Positions 51,738-60,141 of a DNA stretch of 64,000 bases are shown here, piece after piece. The position numbers were made by a program, and so were the translations under genes. This stretch comes from Streptomyces violascens (GTDB taxonomy: Bacteria > Actinomycetota > Actinomycetes > Streptomycetales > Streptomycetaceae). Location: NCBI RefSeq assembly GCF_014649955.1, contig NZ_BMUA01000006.1, forward strand, positions 248,001 through 312,000, read 5' to 3'. Below the pieces are notes generated by a model, which searched no databases, was not told the origin of the DNA, and was given only the letters and a program-made list of their open reading frames with translations. Within the stretch, counting starts at the first letter, position 1. Every line of letters begins with the position of its first letter.

Positions 51738-52799
51738 ATGACACAGGAAGAACTTGTTCCGCCGTTCGCCGTGATCCCTGGCTCGCAGGTCCACCGCATT
51801 CTCACCGGCCATGAGCAGCACACCATTGATCTGGTGGAGGCCGCATACCGGGTGCACGGCGAGGGAGACACGGTCAACCCACCGTCGTATTTCCTGCGCT
51901 TTCCGGACCGCCCCACCGCCCGGATCATCGCGCTGCCCGCCTCCCTCGGCGGAGAGACCCGGGTCGACGGGCTGAAGTGGATCTCCAGTTTCCCGGAGAA
52001 CGTGGCCGCGGGGATTCCCCGCGCCTCCGCGGTACTGATCCTCAACGACCACGACACGGGATATCCGCTGGCGTGCCTGGAGAGCTCGATCATCAGCGCC
52101 GCACGCACGGCGGCGTCCGCGGCCCTCGGCGCCGACTGGCTCTCGCGCGGACGCACCCGCCCGCGCCGGGTCGGCTTCATCGGTACGGGGTTCATCGCCC
52201 GGCACATCCACACCTACCTCGCGGGGGCCGGCTGGACCTTCGACGAGGTGGGTGTGCACGACCTGAACGCCGAGTACGCGGGCGGGTTCAGCGCGTACCT
52301 GGAAGGTGCGGGCGAGAGCGGCCGGATCACCGTGCACGACAGCGCCGAGGAGCTGATCCGCTCCTCGGACCTGGTGGTCTTCGCGACCGTCGCGGCGGCC
52401 CCGCACGTCCACGAGCCGGCCTGGTTCGCGCACAACCCGGTGGTCCTGAACATCTCGCTGCGCGACCTGGCCCCCGAGATCCTGCTGGCCTCGGCGAACG
52501 TGGTCGACGACATCGAGCACTGCCTGAAGGCCGACACCTCGCCCCATCTGACCGAACAGCTCACCGGATCACGGGAGTTCATCGACGGCACGCTCGCCGA
52601 GGTGATGGCCGGGAAGGTGGAGATCCCCACCGACCGCCCGGTGGTGTTCTCGCCGTTCGGCCTCGGCGTCCTGGACCTCGCGGTCGGCAAGTCCGTGTAC
52701 GACGAGGTGCTGGGCCGCGGCGAACTCGGCGTCATCGACGGCTTCTTCCACGAGGTGGACCGGTATGGGCGCGCGGCCGCGACCAGCAGCCGTGTCTGA
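51738..52799 (+). CDS. sbnB: 2,3-diaminopropionate biosynthesis protein SbnB-like
   Basis: A 353-residue protein of the ornithine cyclodeaminase/mu-crystallin family. The NAD-binding Rossmann motif is VGFIGTGFIARH near residue 145. Together with SbnA it makes L-2,3-diaminopropionate: SbnA joins O-phosphoserine and glutamate, SbnB oxidatively splits the product to release diaminopropionate and 2-oxoglutarate. ATG 51738 has GGAG six bases before it. The adjacent sbnA-like gene, 15 bases downstream, secures the assignment. Confidence 0.94.
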   Translation: MTQEELVPPFAVIPGSQVHRILTGHEQHTIDLVEAAYRVHGEGDTVNPPSYFLRFPDRPTARIIALPASLGGETRVDGLKWISSFPENVAAGIPRASAVLILNDHDTGYPLACLESSIISAARTAASAALGADWLSRGRTRPRRVGFIGTGFIARHIHTYLAGAGWTFDEVGVHDLNAEYAGGFSAYLEGAGESGRITVHDSAEELIRSSDLVVFATVAAAPHVHEPAWFAHNPVVLNISLRDLAPEILLASANVVDDIEHCLKADTSPHLTEQLTGSREFIDGTLAEVMAGKVEIPTDRPVVFSPFGLGVLDLAVGKSVYDEVLGRGELGVIDGFFHEVDRYGRAAATSSRV

Positions 52800-52814
52800 G
52801 GCGAGGGGGCCCAA

Positions 52815-53795
52815 GTGCCGGTGATCTCCGTCCCGGAGGACTTCCACACGGAGGACCTCTATGTGGACCTGCGCTCCGTCCTGGACGTTCCGCTGTACCT
52901 GAAGTGCGAAGGCTTCAACTTCGCCGGGTCGATCAAGCTGAAGGCGGCGCGGGCGATGATCGCCGACGCCGAGCGCAAGGGGCGCCTGACCCGGGACTCG
53001 GTCATCGTCGAGTCCTCGTCGGGCAATCTCGGCGTCGCCCTGAGCATGATCGCGGCAAGCAGGGGCTACCGGTTCCTGTGCGTCACGGACACCCGTTGCA
53101 ACCTGAACACCAGACGGTTGATGGAAGCGATGGGCGCCCAGGTGCACACCATCACCGAGCCGGACCCCGAGGGCGGCTTCCTCGGCGCCAGGCTCGACCA
53201 CGTACGCAAGCTGTGTGCGTCCGACAGCCGGCATCTGTGGCTCAACCAGTACGCCAACCCGTGCAACTGGCAGGCGCACTACCGCAGTACGGCCTCTGCC
53301 ATCGCCGAGCGCTTCCCGGATCTCGACGTCCTGTTCGTGGGCGCCGGCACCACCGGAACCCTGATGGGATGTGCCCGGTACTTCAAGGACTCGGGCCGTC
53401 CGGTCACCGTCGTCGCCGTCGACTCGGTCGGCTCGGTCACCTTCGGCGGGCCACCGGCGCCCCGGATGATCCCGGGCCTCGGCTCCGGCGTACGGCCACA
53501 ACTGCTCGACACGTCGTTCGTGGACGACGTGGTGCACGTGCCGGAGATCGACACGATCCGGACCGCCCACCAACTGGCCGCGGCCGGCTTCCTGTTCGGC
53601 GGCTCCACCGGGACCGTCGTCTCGGGCGCTATCGGATGGCTGGCCGAGAACCGGGACAGCCGGCCCTGCACGGCCGTGGCCGTCTCACCGGATCTGGGCG
53701 AGCGCTATCTCGACTCGATCTATCAGAGCAACTGGGTGAGCGAGCTCTACGGAGCTCACGCGCTGGACTTCAGCCCCGTCCAAGCGCATGGATGA
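52815..53795 (+). CDS. sbnA: 2,3-diaminopropionate biosynthesis protein SbnA-like
   Basis: A 326-residue PLP enzyme of the cysteine synthase family. The PLP lysine is Lys41 in NFAGSIKLKAA; the substrate loop is ESSSGNLGVALS; the phosphate-binding loop is GAGTTGTLMG. It uses O-phospho-L-serine and glutamate to make N-(2-amino-2-carboxyethyl)-glutamate. Start GTG 52815 after GAGGGGG. It forms a two-gene unit with sbnB and points to diaminopropionate as a building block or precursor. Confidence 0.94.
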   Translation: MPVISVPEDFHTEDLYVDLRSVLDVPLYLKCEGFNFAGSIKLKAARAMIADAERKGRLTRDSVIVESSSGNLGVALSMIAASRGYRFLCVTDTRCNLNTRRLMEAMGAQVHTITEPDPEGGFLGARLDHVRKLCASDSRHLWLNQYANPCNWQAHYRSTASAIAERFPDLDVLFVGAGTTGTLMGCARYFKDSGRPVTVVAVDSVGSVTFGGPPAPRMIPGLGSGVRPQLLDTSFVDDVVHVPEIDTIRTAHQLAAAGFLFGGSTGTVVSGAIGWLAENRDSRPCTAVAVSPDLGERYLDSIYQSNWVSELYGAHALDFSPVQAHG

Positions 53796-53994
53796 CGATC
53801 CATCAATAAGCCTTGCCTGAACGCCCTTTGACGGCCCTCGCCGCCTGCACCGCAGGTGACGGGGGCCGCTTCGCGTTCGCCCGGGGCGCCCGCTCGGACA
53901 CCCCGCCGCCCAGGGTTGACGGCCCGCAGCATCACATGTAATTCTCCACTTACACCCGTTGGGCAGCAGTAACAGCCATGAGGAGCTGGGTTCA

Positions 53995-56238
53995 GTGAAG
54001 AAACAGCCACTCACCGTCAAGGTGGCGAGCTGGAGTGCCCTGCACCCGGGACGGGCCATCCTCGGCTGGTTCGCCTTCGTCGCCCTCTGCCTGGTCATCG
54101 GCGGCGCGGTCGGCGCCGTCGACGCCGCTGACAAGGACTACTGGGTGGGCGAGGCCGGCCGCGCCGAGTCGATCGCCACCGAGGGCAACCTCCAGCACAA
54201 GTCCGCCGAGCGGATCATGATCACCGACAAGTCCGGTGCGGCATCCGGCGCGCGTGCCCAGAGCGCCGCCGCGGACGTCGCGGCCCGGATGAAGCAGCTG
54301 CCCGAGGTCGAGAAGGTCGCGGCCCCGGTGCGGTCGGCCAACGGCAGGATGCTCATGGTCGAAGTGACCCTGAAGGGCCTGCGGCTCGAAGCCCAGAAGC
54401 ACATCCAGCCGCTGCTCGACCAGACCGCCGAGGTCCAGAAGAAGAACCCGGACCTGAAGGTCGAGGAGTCCGGCGATGCCTCGGTCGAAATGGGCCTGGA
54501 CAAGTCGCGCGACGACGACCTCTCCACCTCGGAGACGATCACCTTCCCGATCACCCTGATCACGCTGCTCGTCGTGTTCGGATCACTGATCATGGTCGGC
54601 GTGCCGTTGCTGCTCGCGGTCTCCTCGATCGGCGCCGCCATGGGCCTGTCGCAGCTGATCTCACACCTGGTGCCGGACGCGGGTGTCGGCAAGAGCGTCA
54701 TCCTGCTGATCGGTATGGCGGTCGGCGTCGACTACACGCTCTTCTATCTGAAGCGGGAGCGGGAGGAACGGGCCCAGGCGAAGGGCCGGCTCAGCCCCGA
54801 GGCGCTGGTGGGGATCGCCGCCGCGACCTCGGGCCGGGCGATCGTCGTCTCCGGTCTGGCGGTCGCCCTCTCCACCGCCACCCTCTTCCTCGCCACCGAC
54901 ATCGTGTTCACCTCGCTCGCCGTCGCCACCATGGTGGTCGTCCTGGTCGCCGTGCTCAGCTCGATGACCGCACTGCCCGCTCTGCTGGTCCTGATCGGCC
55001 GGCGCCTGGACCGCAAGGCCGCCAAGGCAGCGGCGGGCGGCAAGCGGGTCAAGTGGGTCAGACGGCACAAGTCCGAGAAGACGGGCCGCATCTGGACGGC
55101 TCTCCTGAGGCCCGCCAGGAACCGCCCGGTGGCCACCCTGCTGATCTCGGTACTCGTGATGTTCGGCCTCGCGGTCCCCGCGTTCGGTATGCACCTGCGG
55201 GTCCTCAACCTGGCCACCCACTCCCGGGCCATCCCGGAGCTGAAGACGTACGACCGCCTGAACGAGGCCTTCCCCGACCTGCTTGCCGAGCACTGGGTGA
55301 TGGTGCGCGACAACAACCCCGGCGAGAGGACCGAGGTCCAGTCGGCCCTGAAGGACCTGGCTGCCAAGGCGCAGACCGACCCGGTGTTCTCCAAGAAGCC
55401 GCCCAAGCTGGAGACGACGCCGGACGGCCGGATCAGCGTGATGACCCTGTCCGTTCCCTTCAACCTGAGCTCTCCGCAAGCCCATGACTCACTGACGGAA
55501 CTGCGCAAGAACTTCCTGCCGAAAACGCTCGGGAAGGTGAAGGGCGCCGAGTTCGCGGTCAGCGGCCCCGTCGCCCAGGACACCGACTATCTCGCCCACC
55601 AGAACGACAAGCTGCCCGTCGTCGTCGGGTTCCTGCTCCTGCTGACCTTCGTACTGACCCTGTTCGTCTTCGGCTCGGCGACCATCGCCGCGCTCGGCGT
55701 CCTGCTCAACCTGCTCTCCGTCGGCGCCTCGTTCGGCCTGGTCGTCGTCTTCTTCCAATGGGGCCTGGCCTCGACGGTATTCGGCTTCGAGCCCGGTGCC
55801 ACCCATGCGATCGGCTCCCGTGTACCGCTGTTCCTCTTCGTGATCCTGTTCGGTCTCTCGATGGACTACCAGGTCTTCGTGGTCAGCCGGATCAAGGAAG
55901 CGGCGCTGAAGGGAGTGCCGACCCGGCAGGCGGTGATCGACGGGATCGGGCACTCGGCCAAGGTGGTCACCAGCGCGGCGGTCGTCATGGTGACGGTGTT
56001 CGCGAGCTTCATGTTCCTGCACCTGGCCGAGATGAAGCAGATCGGCTTCAGCCTCGCGGTGGCGGTCCTCCTGGACGCCTTCATCATCCGCGTCATGATC
56101 CTGCCCGCGGCCCTGATCCTGCTCGGCAACGCCACCTGGTGGCCGTCCCACAAGATGCGCCGCGCCCAGGCCCAGGGAGCCGCGGCTGAGCACCACGACC
56201 TTCCGGTCACCGGCCCCGTGGCCCACCTCCGGCGGTAG
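53995..56238 (+). CDS. MMPL/RND-family exporter
   Basis: A 747-residue membrane transporter with the MmpL plan: an N-terminal helix (about residues 20-40), an outer domain, five helices near 190-330, a cytoplasmic Lys/Arg loop (near 345-375), then the same order again with helices near 540-720. Motif GMAVGVDYTLFYLKRERE and its twin FGLSMDYQVFVVSRIKEAA are typical. Start is GTG 53995 after AGGAG. MMPL proteins export lipidated or large hydrophobic compounds; here the likely cargo is the lipopeptide. Confidence 0.94.
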   Translation: MKKQPLTVKVASWSALHPGRAILGWFAFVALCLVIGGAVGAVDAADKDYWVGEAGRAESIATEGNLQHKSAERIMITDKSGAASGARAQSAAADVAARMKQLPEVEKVAAPVRSANGRMLMVEVTLKGLRLEAQKHIQPLLDQTAEVQKKNPDLKVEESGDASVEMGLDKSRDDDLSTSETITFPITLITLLVVFGSLIMVGVPLLLAVSSIGAAMGLSQLISHLVPDAGVGKSVILLIGMAVGVDYTLFYLKREREERAQAKGRLSPEALVGIAAATSGRAIVVSGLAVALSTATLFLATDIVFTSLAVATMVVVLVAVLSSMTALPALLVLIGRRLDRKAAKAAAGGKRVKWVRRHKSEKTGRIWTALLRPARNRPVATLLISVLVMFGLAVPAFGMHLRVLNLATHSRAIPELKTYDRLNEAFPDLLAEHWVMVRDNNPGERTEVQSALKDLAAKAQTDPVFSKKPPKLETTPDGRISVMTLSVPFNLSSPQAHDSLTELRKNFLPKTLGKVKGAEFAVSGPVAQDTDYLAHQNDKLPVVVGFLLLLTFVLTLFVFGSATIAALGVLLNLLSVGASFGLVVVFFQWGLASTVFGFEPGATHAIGSRVPLFLFVILFGLSMDYQVFVVSRIKEAALKGVPTRQAVIDGIGHSAKVVTSAAVVMVTVFASFMFLHLAEMKQIGFSLAVAVLLDAFIIRVMILPAALILLGNATWWPSHKMRRAQAQGAAAEHHDLPVTGPVAHLRR

Positions 56239-56437
56239 CCGCCGAGTCCCGCAGACGGGCGCCGGACCGGACATCCCCCGCCGGTCCGGCGCCTTGCATT
56301 TCCCCTCCCGGGGCATCACCGACGGGGCCGACCGACCGTCAGCTCCCTGTCAGCGGCAGCCGGAAGCATCGGCGCAGGGTCGCCGCGACAGCGGACGATC
56401 CGCCGCCACGATCAGTGAGCCGATGCGGAGGCCGGGG

Positions 56438-56886
56438 ATGAGCGTGATCAACGCCGAGGGATCGGCGGCGGCCGTAGAGCGGCGACCGGACGCCGTCGTC
56501 CACGACCCCGGGGCGCTGATGGCCCGGTGGGAGGCGGAGTTCAAGGCGGACGTGCGCGCCGCCCACGCCGCGCTCGGCGGACTCCCGGCCGTCCACCGCA
56601 GCGAGCCGGCCCCCGAACTGCTCGCCCTCACGGACATGTTCTCCACCACCTCACCCACGTCGCCGCGAGCAGCGACATCTGCGTGGCCTGGCTGCCCGGC
56701 CACGAGCCGAGCATGGGGACGGCCGCCGAGATGCTGTCCGCGTACCGGGCGGGCCGCACCGTCGTGTCCATCACGGCCATGTGCCAGAACCTCGCTGTCC
56801 TTGCCTGCCCGACGGTGACCCTGCCGGACCTGCCCGCGTTCCAGGAGCGGCTCGGCAGGGACGTGCTCCCGAGCCGCGTGAACTGA
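56438..56886 (+). pseudogene. Frameshifted nucleoside 2-deoxyribosyltransferase-like gene
   Basis: Two overlapping frames look like one broken gene. From ATG 56438 (GGAGG six bases before) the frame reads MSVINAEGSAAAVERRPDAV to ELLALTDMF, then turns into Ser/Arg/Pro-rich sequence ending at 56818. From about 56650 the neighbouring frame continues sensibly with VAASSDICVAWLPGHEPSMG and TAAEMLSAYRAGRTVVSITA up to 56886. The latter resembles the C-terminal half of nucleoside 2-deoxyribosyltransferase-like proteins (MGTA.EM..A...G...V.I). A single -1 (or +2) shift near 56640-56655 restores about 149 residues. Either a true pseudogene, recoding, or a sequence error. It precedes the acyl-AMP ligase by 13 bases. 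Confidence 0.65.
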
Positions 56887-56899
56887 GAGGAGCGAGACC

Positions 56900-58504
56900 G
56901 TGGTCCTGATGACCAGTCCGTCCCGTCCCACCCTTCCTCCGCCCCAACTGCCGTACCCGGCAACCATCGTGGAGGCCCTGCTGCTCCGCGCCTCGGGTCC
57001 CGACGCGACCCGGCCCGTGTTCACTGCGCCAGGCGATGGGGGCGAACGGCTGGGACAGCTGACCGCGGCCGAGCTCCTGGGCCGGGTCCGCGCCACGGCC
57101 GCCGCACTGCGGAGGGTGGGCGGCCCGGGCGACCGGGTCGTGGTCCCGGCGCTGCCCGGCCTCGACCTCCCCGTCGGTTTCCTGGCCTGCCTGTACGCCG
57201 GGCGGATCGCTGTGCCGGCACCGCCATTGCGCACAGGCACACGCACGACCGACCGCGCGGACCGCCTCGCGGTGATCGAGAAGGACTGCGCCCCGGTGGC
57301 AGTCCTGGTCCCGGCGGCGCAGGAGTCGCTCCAAGGCCACCCCGGACCAGCCAGGATCGCGGTGTCACAGTCGCCGACAGCGGAAGATGTGCCACCCGCT
57401 CCCTGCGCGCTCGACCCGAAGGCGATCGCGCTCCTCCAGTACACCTCGGGATCGACCAGCGGCCCCCGCGGTGTGATCGTCGGCCACGGCAACCTGGTCG
57501 CCAACCAGGTCACCCTTCGCGACCGCTGCGAGGTCGACTCCGGCACCACCGTGGTCAGTTGGCTGCCGTTCTTCCACGACATGGGGCTCTGCACCGGGGT
57601 CGTACTTCCGCTGGTCTCCGGCGCGGCGGCCGTCACGATGGAGCCCGCCACCTTCGTAAGGGATCCGATGGTGTGGCTGCGTGCGATCGAGGCCGAGGGG
57701 GACGTCTTCGCGGCCGCGCCGGACTTCGCGTACGAGCTGTGCGTGCGGCGGATTCCGCCTCAGGAGCGGCGCCGGGTCGACCTGTCCACCTGGCGGGTGG
57801 CCGCGAACGGCGCGGAGCCGGTGCGGGCGGAGACCCTGCGCCGCTTCGCGGACGCCTTCCGCCCCTCCTTCTTCCGTATGGAGGTGTTCTCGCCGGGGTA
57901 CGGGCTCGCCGAGTGCACCCTGAGCGTCACCCTGAGCCGCCCGCTGTACGAGGCGCCGGTGCGCCGATACGACCGGGACGCGCTGGCGCGGGGCGCGGCG
58001 GTGCCCGCCGTGTCGCCCGAAACCGCCGTCGAACCGGTCGGCTGCGGTGCCCCAATGGCCGATGTGCGGATGCGCGTCGTCGACCCGGAGACCCGTCGGC
58101 CGCTGCCCGAGGGCTCGGTCGGTGAGATCTGGGTGGACTCGCCGGGGAACTGCCTGGGGTACTGGGGCCGGGAGGCGGAGTCGCCGCAGGTGTTCGCAGC
58201 GCGGCTCGACGGCGAGGACCCGGATGCCGCGGGCGCGGACCTGGGCTCGACCTATGTCCGCACCGGCGACCTGGAGTGCGTCGAGGGCGGCGAACCGAGC
58301 GAGCGGGACCCCGAGATCCTCGCCCGCGCCGTACGGGCCGCGGGCATCGCCGTCGCGAGGGCGCTGCCCGCGCCGGTGAGCGTCTTCGCGGTCGCCCGCA
58401 ACCAGGTGCCCCGCACCACCAGCGGCAAGACCCGGCGCCGCGACTGCGCCAAGGACGTACGGGCCGGGCGACTGCCGCCGCTCGCCCAGTGGTCGAGCCG
58501 GTGA
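56900..58504 (+). CDS. Fatty acyl-AMP ligase lacking the hinge/A8 region
   Basis: A 534-residue adenylate-forming enzyme of the FAAL type: LLQYTSGSTSGPRGVIVGHG (A3), SWLPFFHDMGL, STWRVAANGAEPVRAETLRR, PGYGLAECTL and YVRTGDLE (A7) are all present. After TGDLECVEGG (about residue 460) it jumps to PSERDPEILARAVRAAG and ends with VPRTTSGKTRRR (A10). The usual GRxKD(L/I)I hinge, the following GRN.YP.DIE stretch and about 50-60 residues are missing, so the C-terminal subdomain is incomplete. The catalytic A10 lysine remains. Start GTG 56900 after GAGAGGAG. It should load an acyl group onto the carrier protein encoded next, if active. Confidence 0.9.
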   Translation: MVLMTSPSRPTLPPPQLPYPATIVEALLLRASGPDATRPVFTAPGDGGERLGQLTAAELLGRVRATAAALRRVGGPGDRVVVPALPGLDLPVGFLACLYAGRIAVPAPPLRTGTRTTDRADRLAVIEKDCAPVAVLVPAAQESLQGHPGPARIAVSQSPTAEDVPPAPCALDPKAIALLQYTSGSTSGPRGVIVGHGNLVANQVTLRDRCEVDSGTTVVSWLPFFHDMGLCTGVVLPLVSGAAAVTMEPATFVRDPMVWLRAIEAEGDVFAAAPDFAYELCVRRIPPQERRRVDLSTWRVAANGAEPVRAETLRRFADAFRPSFFRMEVFSPGYGLAECTLSVTLSRPLYEAPVRRYDRDALARGAAVPAVSPETAVEPVGCGAPMADVRMRVVDPETRRPLPEGSVGEIWVDSPGNCLGYWGREAESPQVFAARLDGEDPDAAGADLGSTYVRTGDLECVEGGEPSERDPEILARAVRAAGIAVARALPAPVSVFAVARNQVPRTTSGKTRRRDCAKDVRAGRLPPLAQWSSR

Positions 58505-58560
58505 AGCCGGGCTCCGGCCCGGTCGCCCCGCGTCCCGCACAAGCGAAGGAGAGCAGCCCC

Positions 58561-58899
58561 ATGAAGGACCGGACGCCCGCCGCACCGGCCGTCACCGAAC
58601 AGCAGGTGGCCGACCATCTCGTCCAACTCCTTTCCGAACTACTGGAATTGGAGCAGGATCTCATCGACCGGGAGGTGCCTCTCAGTGCGTATGGGATCGA
58701 CTCGATGACCAGCAGCTGGCTGTCGGGCGAGCTCGGGGAGCGGTGCGGAGTCGAGGTCGACCGCGCGGTGCTGCTCGACCGGCCGAGCGTCGTCGAAGTG
58801 GCCGAGGACATCGTGGCGGCGCTGGCCCGCACCCGGCACGAGGCCCCGGCCGGGCCGGCGGACACGACCGCCAACTCCCGGTCAGTTCTGCCGAGTTGA
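58561..58899 (+). CDS. Stand-alone acyl/peptidyl carrier protein
   Basis: A 112-residue carrier protein with phosphopantetheine Ser48 in YGIDSMTSSWLSGELGE. The motif GIDSM with a long helix II is typical of FAAL-partner ACPs and PKS/NRPS-type carriers. GAAGGAG precedes the ATG. It lies between the acyl-AMP ligase and the PPTase genes, overlapping the latter by 4 bases, which strongly links the three in function: ligase loads, PPTase activates. Confidence 0.93.
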   Translation: MKDRTPAAPAVTEQQVADHLVQLLSELLELEQDLIDREVPLSAYGIDSMTSSWLSGELGERCGVEVDRAVLLDRPSVVEVAEDIVAALARTRHEAPAGPADTTANSRSVLPS

Positions 58900-59591
58900 T
58901 TGAACACGTCCTGCCGCGCCCCGTCGTCGTCGCAGAGCACTTCGGGGACACACCGGACGAGGGCCTCTTCCCGGAGGAGCGGGCCCTGATGGCAGGGGTG
59001 GGCGCCGGGCGCCGCCGGGAGTTCACCACCGTGCGGCACTGCGCCCGCCTCGCCCTGCGAGAGCTCGGCGTGGCGCCCGCCCCGCTCCTGCCCGACGCCG
59101 AGGGCGCCCCGCGCTGGCCGGCCGGGACCGTCGGAAGCATGACCCACTGCCGCGGCTACCGCGCCGCCGTCGCCGCCCGGCGCGCCGAGGTGCGCGCTCT
59201 GGGTATCGACGCCGAACCGCACCGCCCGTTGCGCGAGGGCGTCCTGGCGTCGGTGGCGCTCCCCGAGGAGCGGGCGCACCAGGCCGCGTTGGTTCGCCTC
59301 GACGCGGCCATCCGCTGGGACCGGTTGCTGTTCTGCGCCAAGGAGGCCACCTTCAAGGCATGGTTTCCCGGGAACGCCCGCGCCGGCCCCGTTCGGCCGA
59401 GCAGCCTGCACGACATCCACGTCATCCTGCGGCCGGCGGTCCCGGACCGGCACCGGAACGGGGGCACCTTCCACGCACAGGTACTGCCCGGCCGCCCCGG
59501 AGCCACCGCCTTCCAGGGCCACTGGCTGGCGACGGAGAACTTCCTGCTCACAGCCGTCGCCGTGCCCGCGCCCCCGCCGGGGCGCCTGTAG
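58896..59591 (+). CDS. Sfp-type 4'-phosphopantetheinyl transferase
   Basis: A 231-residue PPTase of the EntD/Sfp group found in Streptomyces. Motifs: GSMTHCRGYRAA, LGIDAEPH (metal-binding Asp/Glu) and FCAKEATFKAWFP (catalytic Glu-Lys). I place the start at TTG 58896, which overlaps the carrier protein stop as TTGA and gives LIEHVLPRPVVVAEHFGD, the usual family start. It converts apo carrier proteins of the cluster to the holo form. Confidence 0.93.
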   Translation: MIEHVLPRPVVVAEHFGDTPDEGLFPEERALMAGVGAGRRREFTTVRHCARLALRELGVAPAPLLPDAEGAPRWPAGTVGSMTHCRGYRAAVAARRAEVRALGIDAEPHRPLREGVLASVALPEERAHQAALVRLDAAIRWDRLLFCAKEATFKAWFPGNARAGPVRPSSLHDIHVILRPAVPDRHRNGGTFHAQVLPGRPGATAFQGHWLATENFLLTAVAVPAPPPGRL

Positions 59592-59645
59592 GCCGTGGCG
59601 AACGTTTGACAGCCGTTCACTCCATGGGAAAGTCTCGGCCTACAG
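59586..59645 (+). repeat. Inverted repeat around the end of the PPTase gene
   Basis: CTGTAGGCCG at 59586-59595 and CGGCCTACAG at 59636-59645, perfect over 10 bp with a 40-base spacer. The left arm includes the PPTase stop codon; the right arm lies 25 bases before the ArsR-like regulator's start. It might be a regulator site or a long-loop hairpin. Confidence 0.4.
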
Positions 59646-59670
59646 TTTTCCGGAATGCTAGAGGTGGGCC

Positions 59671-60045
59671 ATGACCAGCGAGGAGCTTCTGGCTGTGCTT
59701 GCCGCCGTCGGCCACGCCCAGCGACTGAGGGTCATCATCGAACTCTCCGAGGGCCGCATGTACGTCAGCGAGCTGGCCCGCCGCCTCGGCATGTCCCGTC
59801 CCCTGCTCTACATGCACCTGGAGCGGCTGGAAAAGGCCGGCCTGGTACTCGGCAGCCTGGAGCTCTCCGAGGACGGCAAGGCCCTCAAGTACTTCGAGCT
59901 GGCCCCCTTCGACCTGCACGTGAACGTCGGCACGATCCTCGCGGCAGCGGCGGAGGACGCCGCGGCGGGCCTCGCCACGCAAACACCCGGGGACGCGGAC
60001 CCCGAACCGGCCGCACCACCCAAGCCGAAGCGGAAGCGCGCGTAA
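59671..60045 (+). CDS. ArsR-like winged-helix regulator (copy A)
   Basis: A 124-residue paralogue of the regulator at 47513-47842 (76 of the first 96 positions identical). The wHTH is YVSELARRLGMSRPLLYMHL and the wing ELSEDGKALKYFELAPFDLH. It carries an extra C-terminal tail rich in Pro/Lys (PPKPKRKRA). GAGGTGG precedes the ATG. Its former partner gene may be the lone small membrane protein gene at 40.4 kb. It probably controls nearby cluster genes. Confidence 0.92.
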   Translation: MTSEELLAVLAAVGHAQRLRVIIELSEGRMYVSELARRLGMSRPLLYMHLERLEKAGLVLGSLELSEDGKALKYFELAPFDLHVNVGTILAAAAEDAAAGLATQTPGDADPEPAAPPKPKRKRA

Positions 60046-60141
60046 TCCCGAGGCGTGCGTCCTGCGGGACGTCAGCGCACCATCAGCGTGCTTTGCGAGG
60101 GTGTCCGGTGCCGTATGCCCGCCCTATCGCAGGAGTGCACG

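Noticed and set aside
53796..53994. Imperfect GC-rich inverted repeat around 53830-53870 as sbnA terminator
   Set aside because: Pairing is interrupted by several mismatches; not strong enough to list.
56438..56818. Upstream frame of the broken gene as an intact 126-residue protein
   Set aside because: Its last third is Ser/Arg/Pro-rich shadow sequence, while the neighbouring frame there is conserved-looking.
58743..59591. Longer PPTase start inside the carrier protein gene
   Set aside because: The extra residues are Arg/Gly-rich mirror sequence; family alignment starts at TTG 58896.
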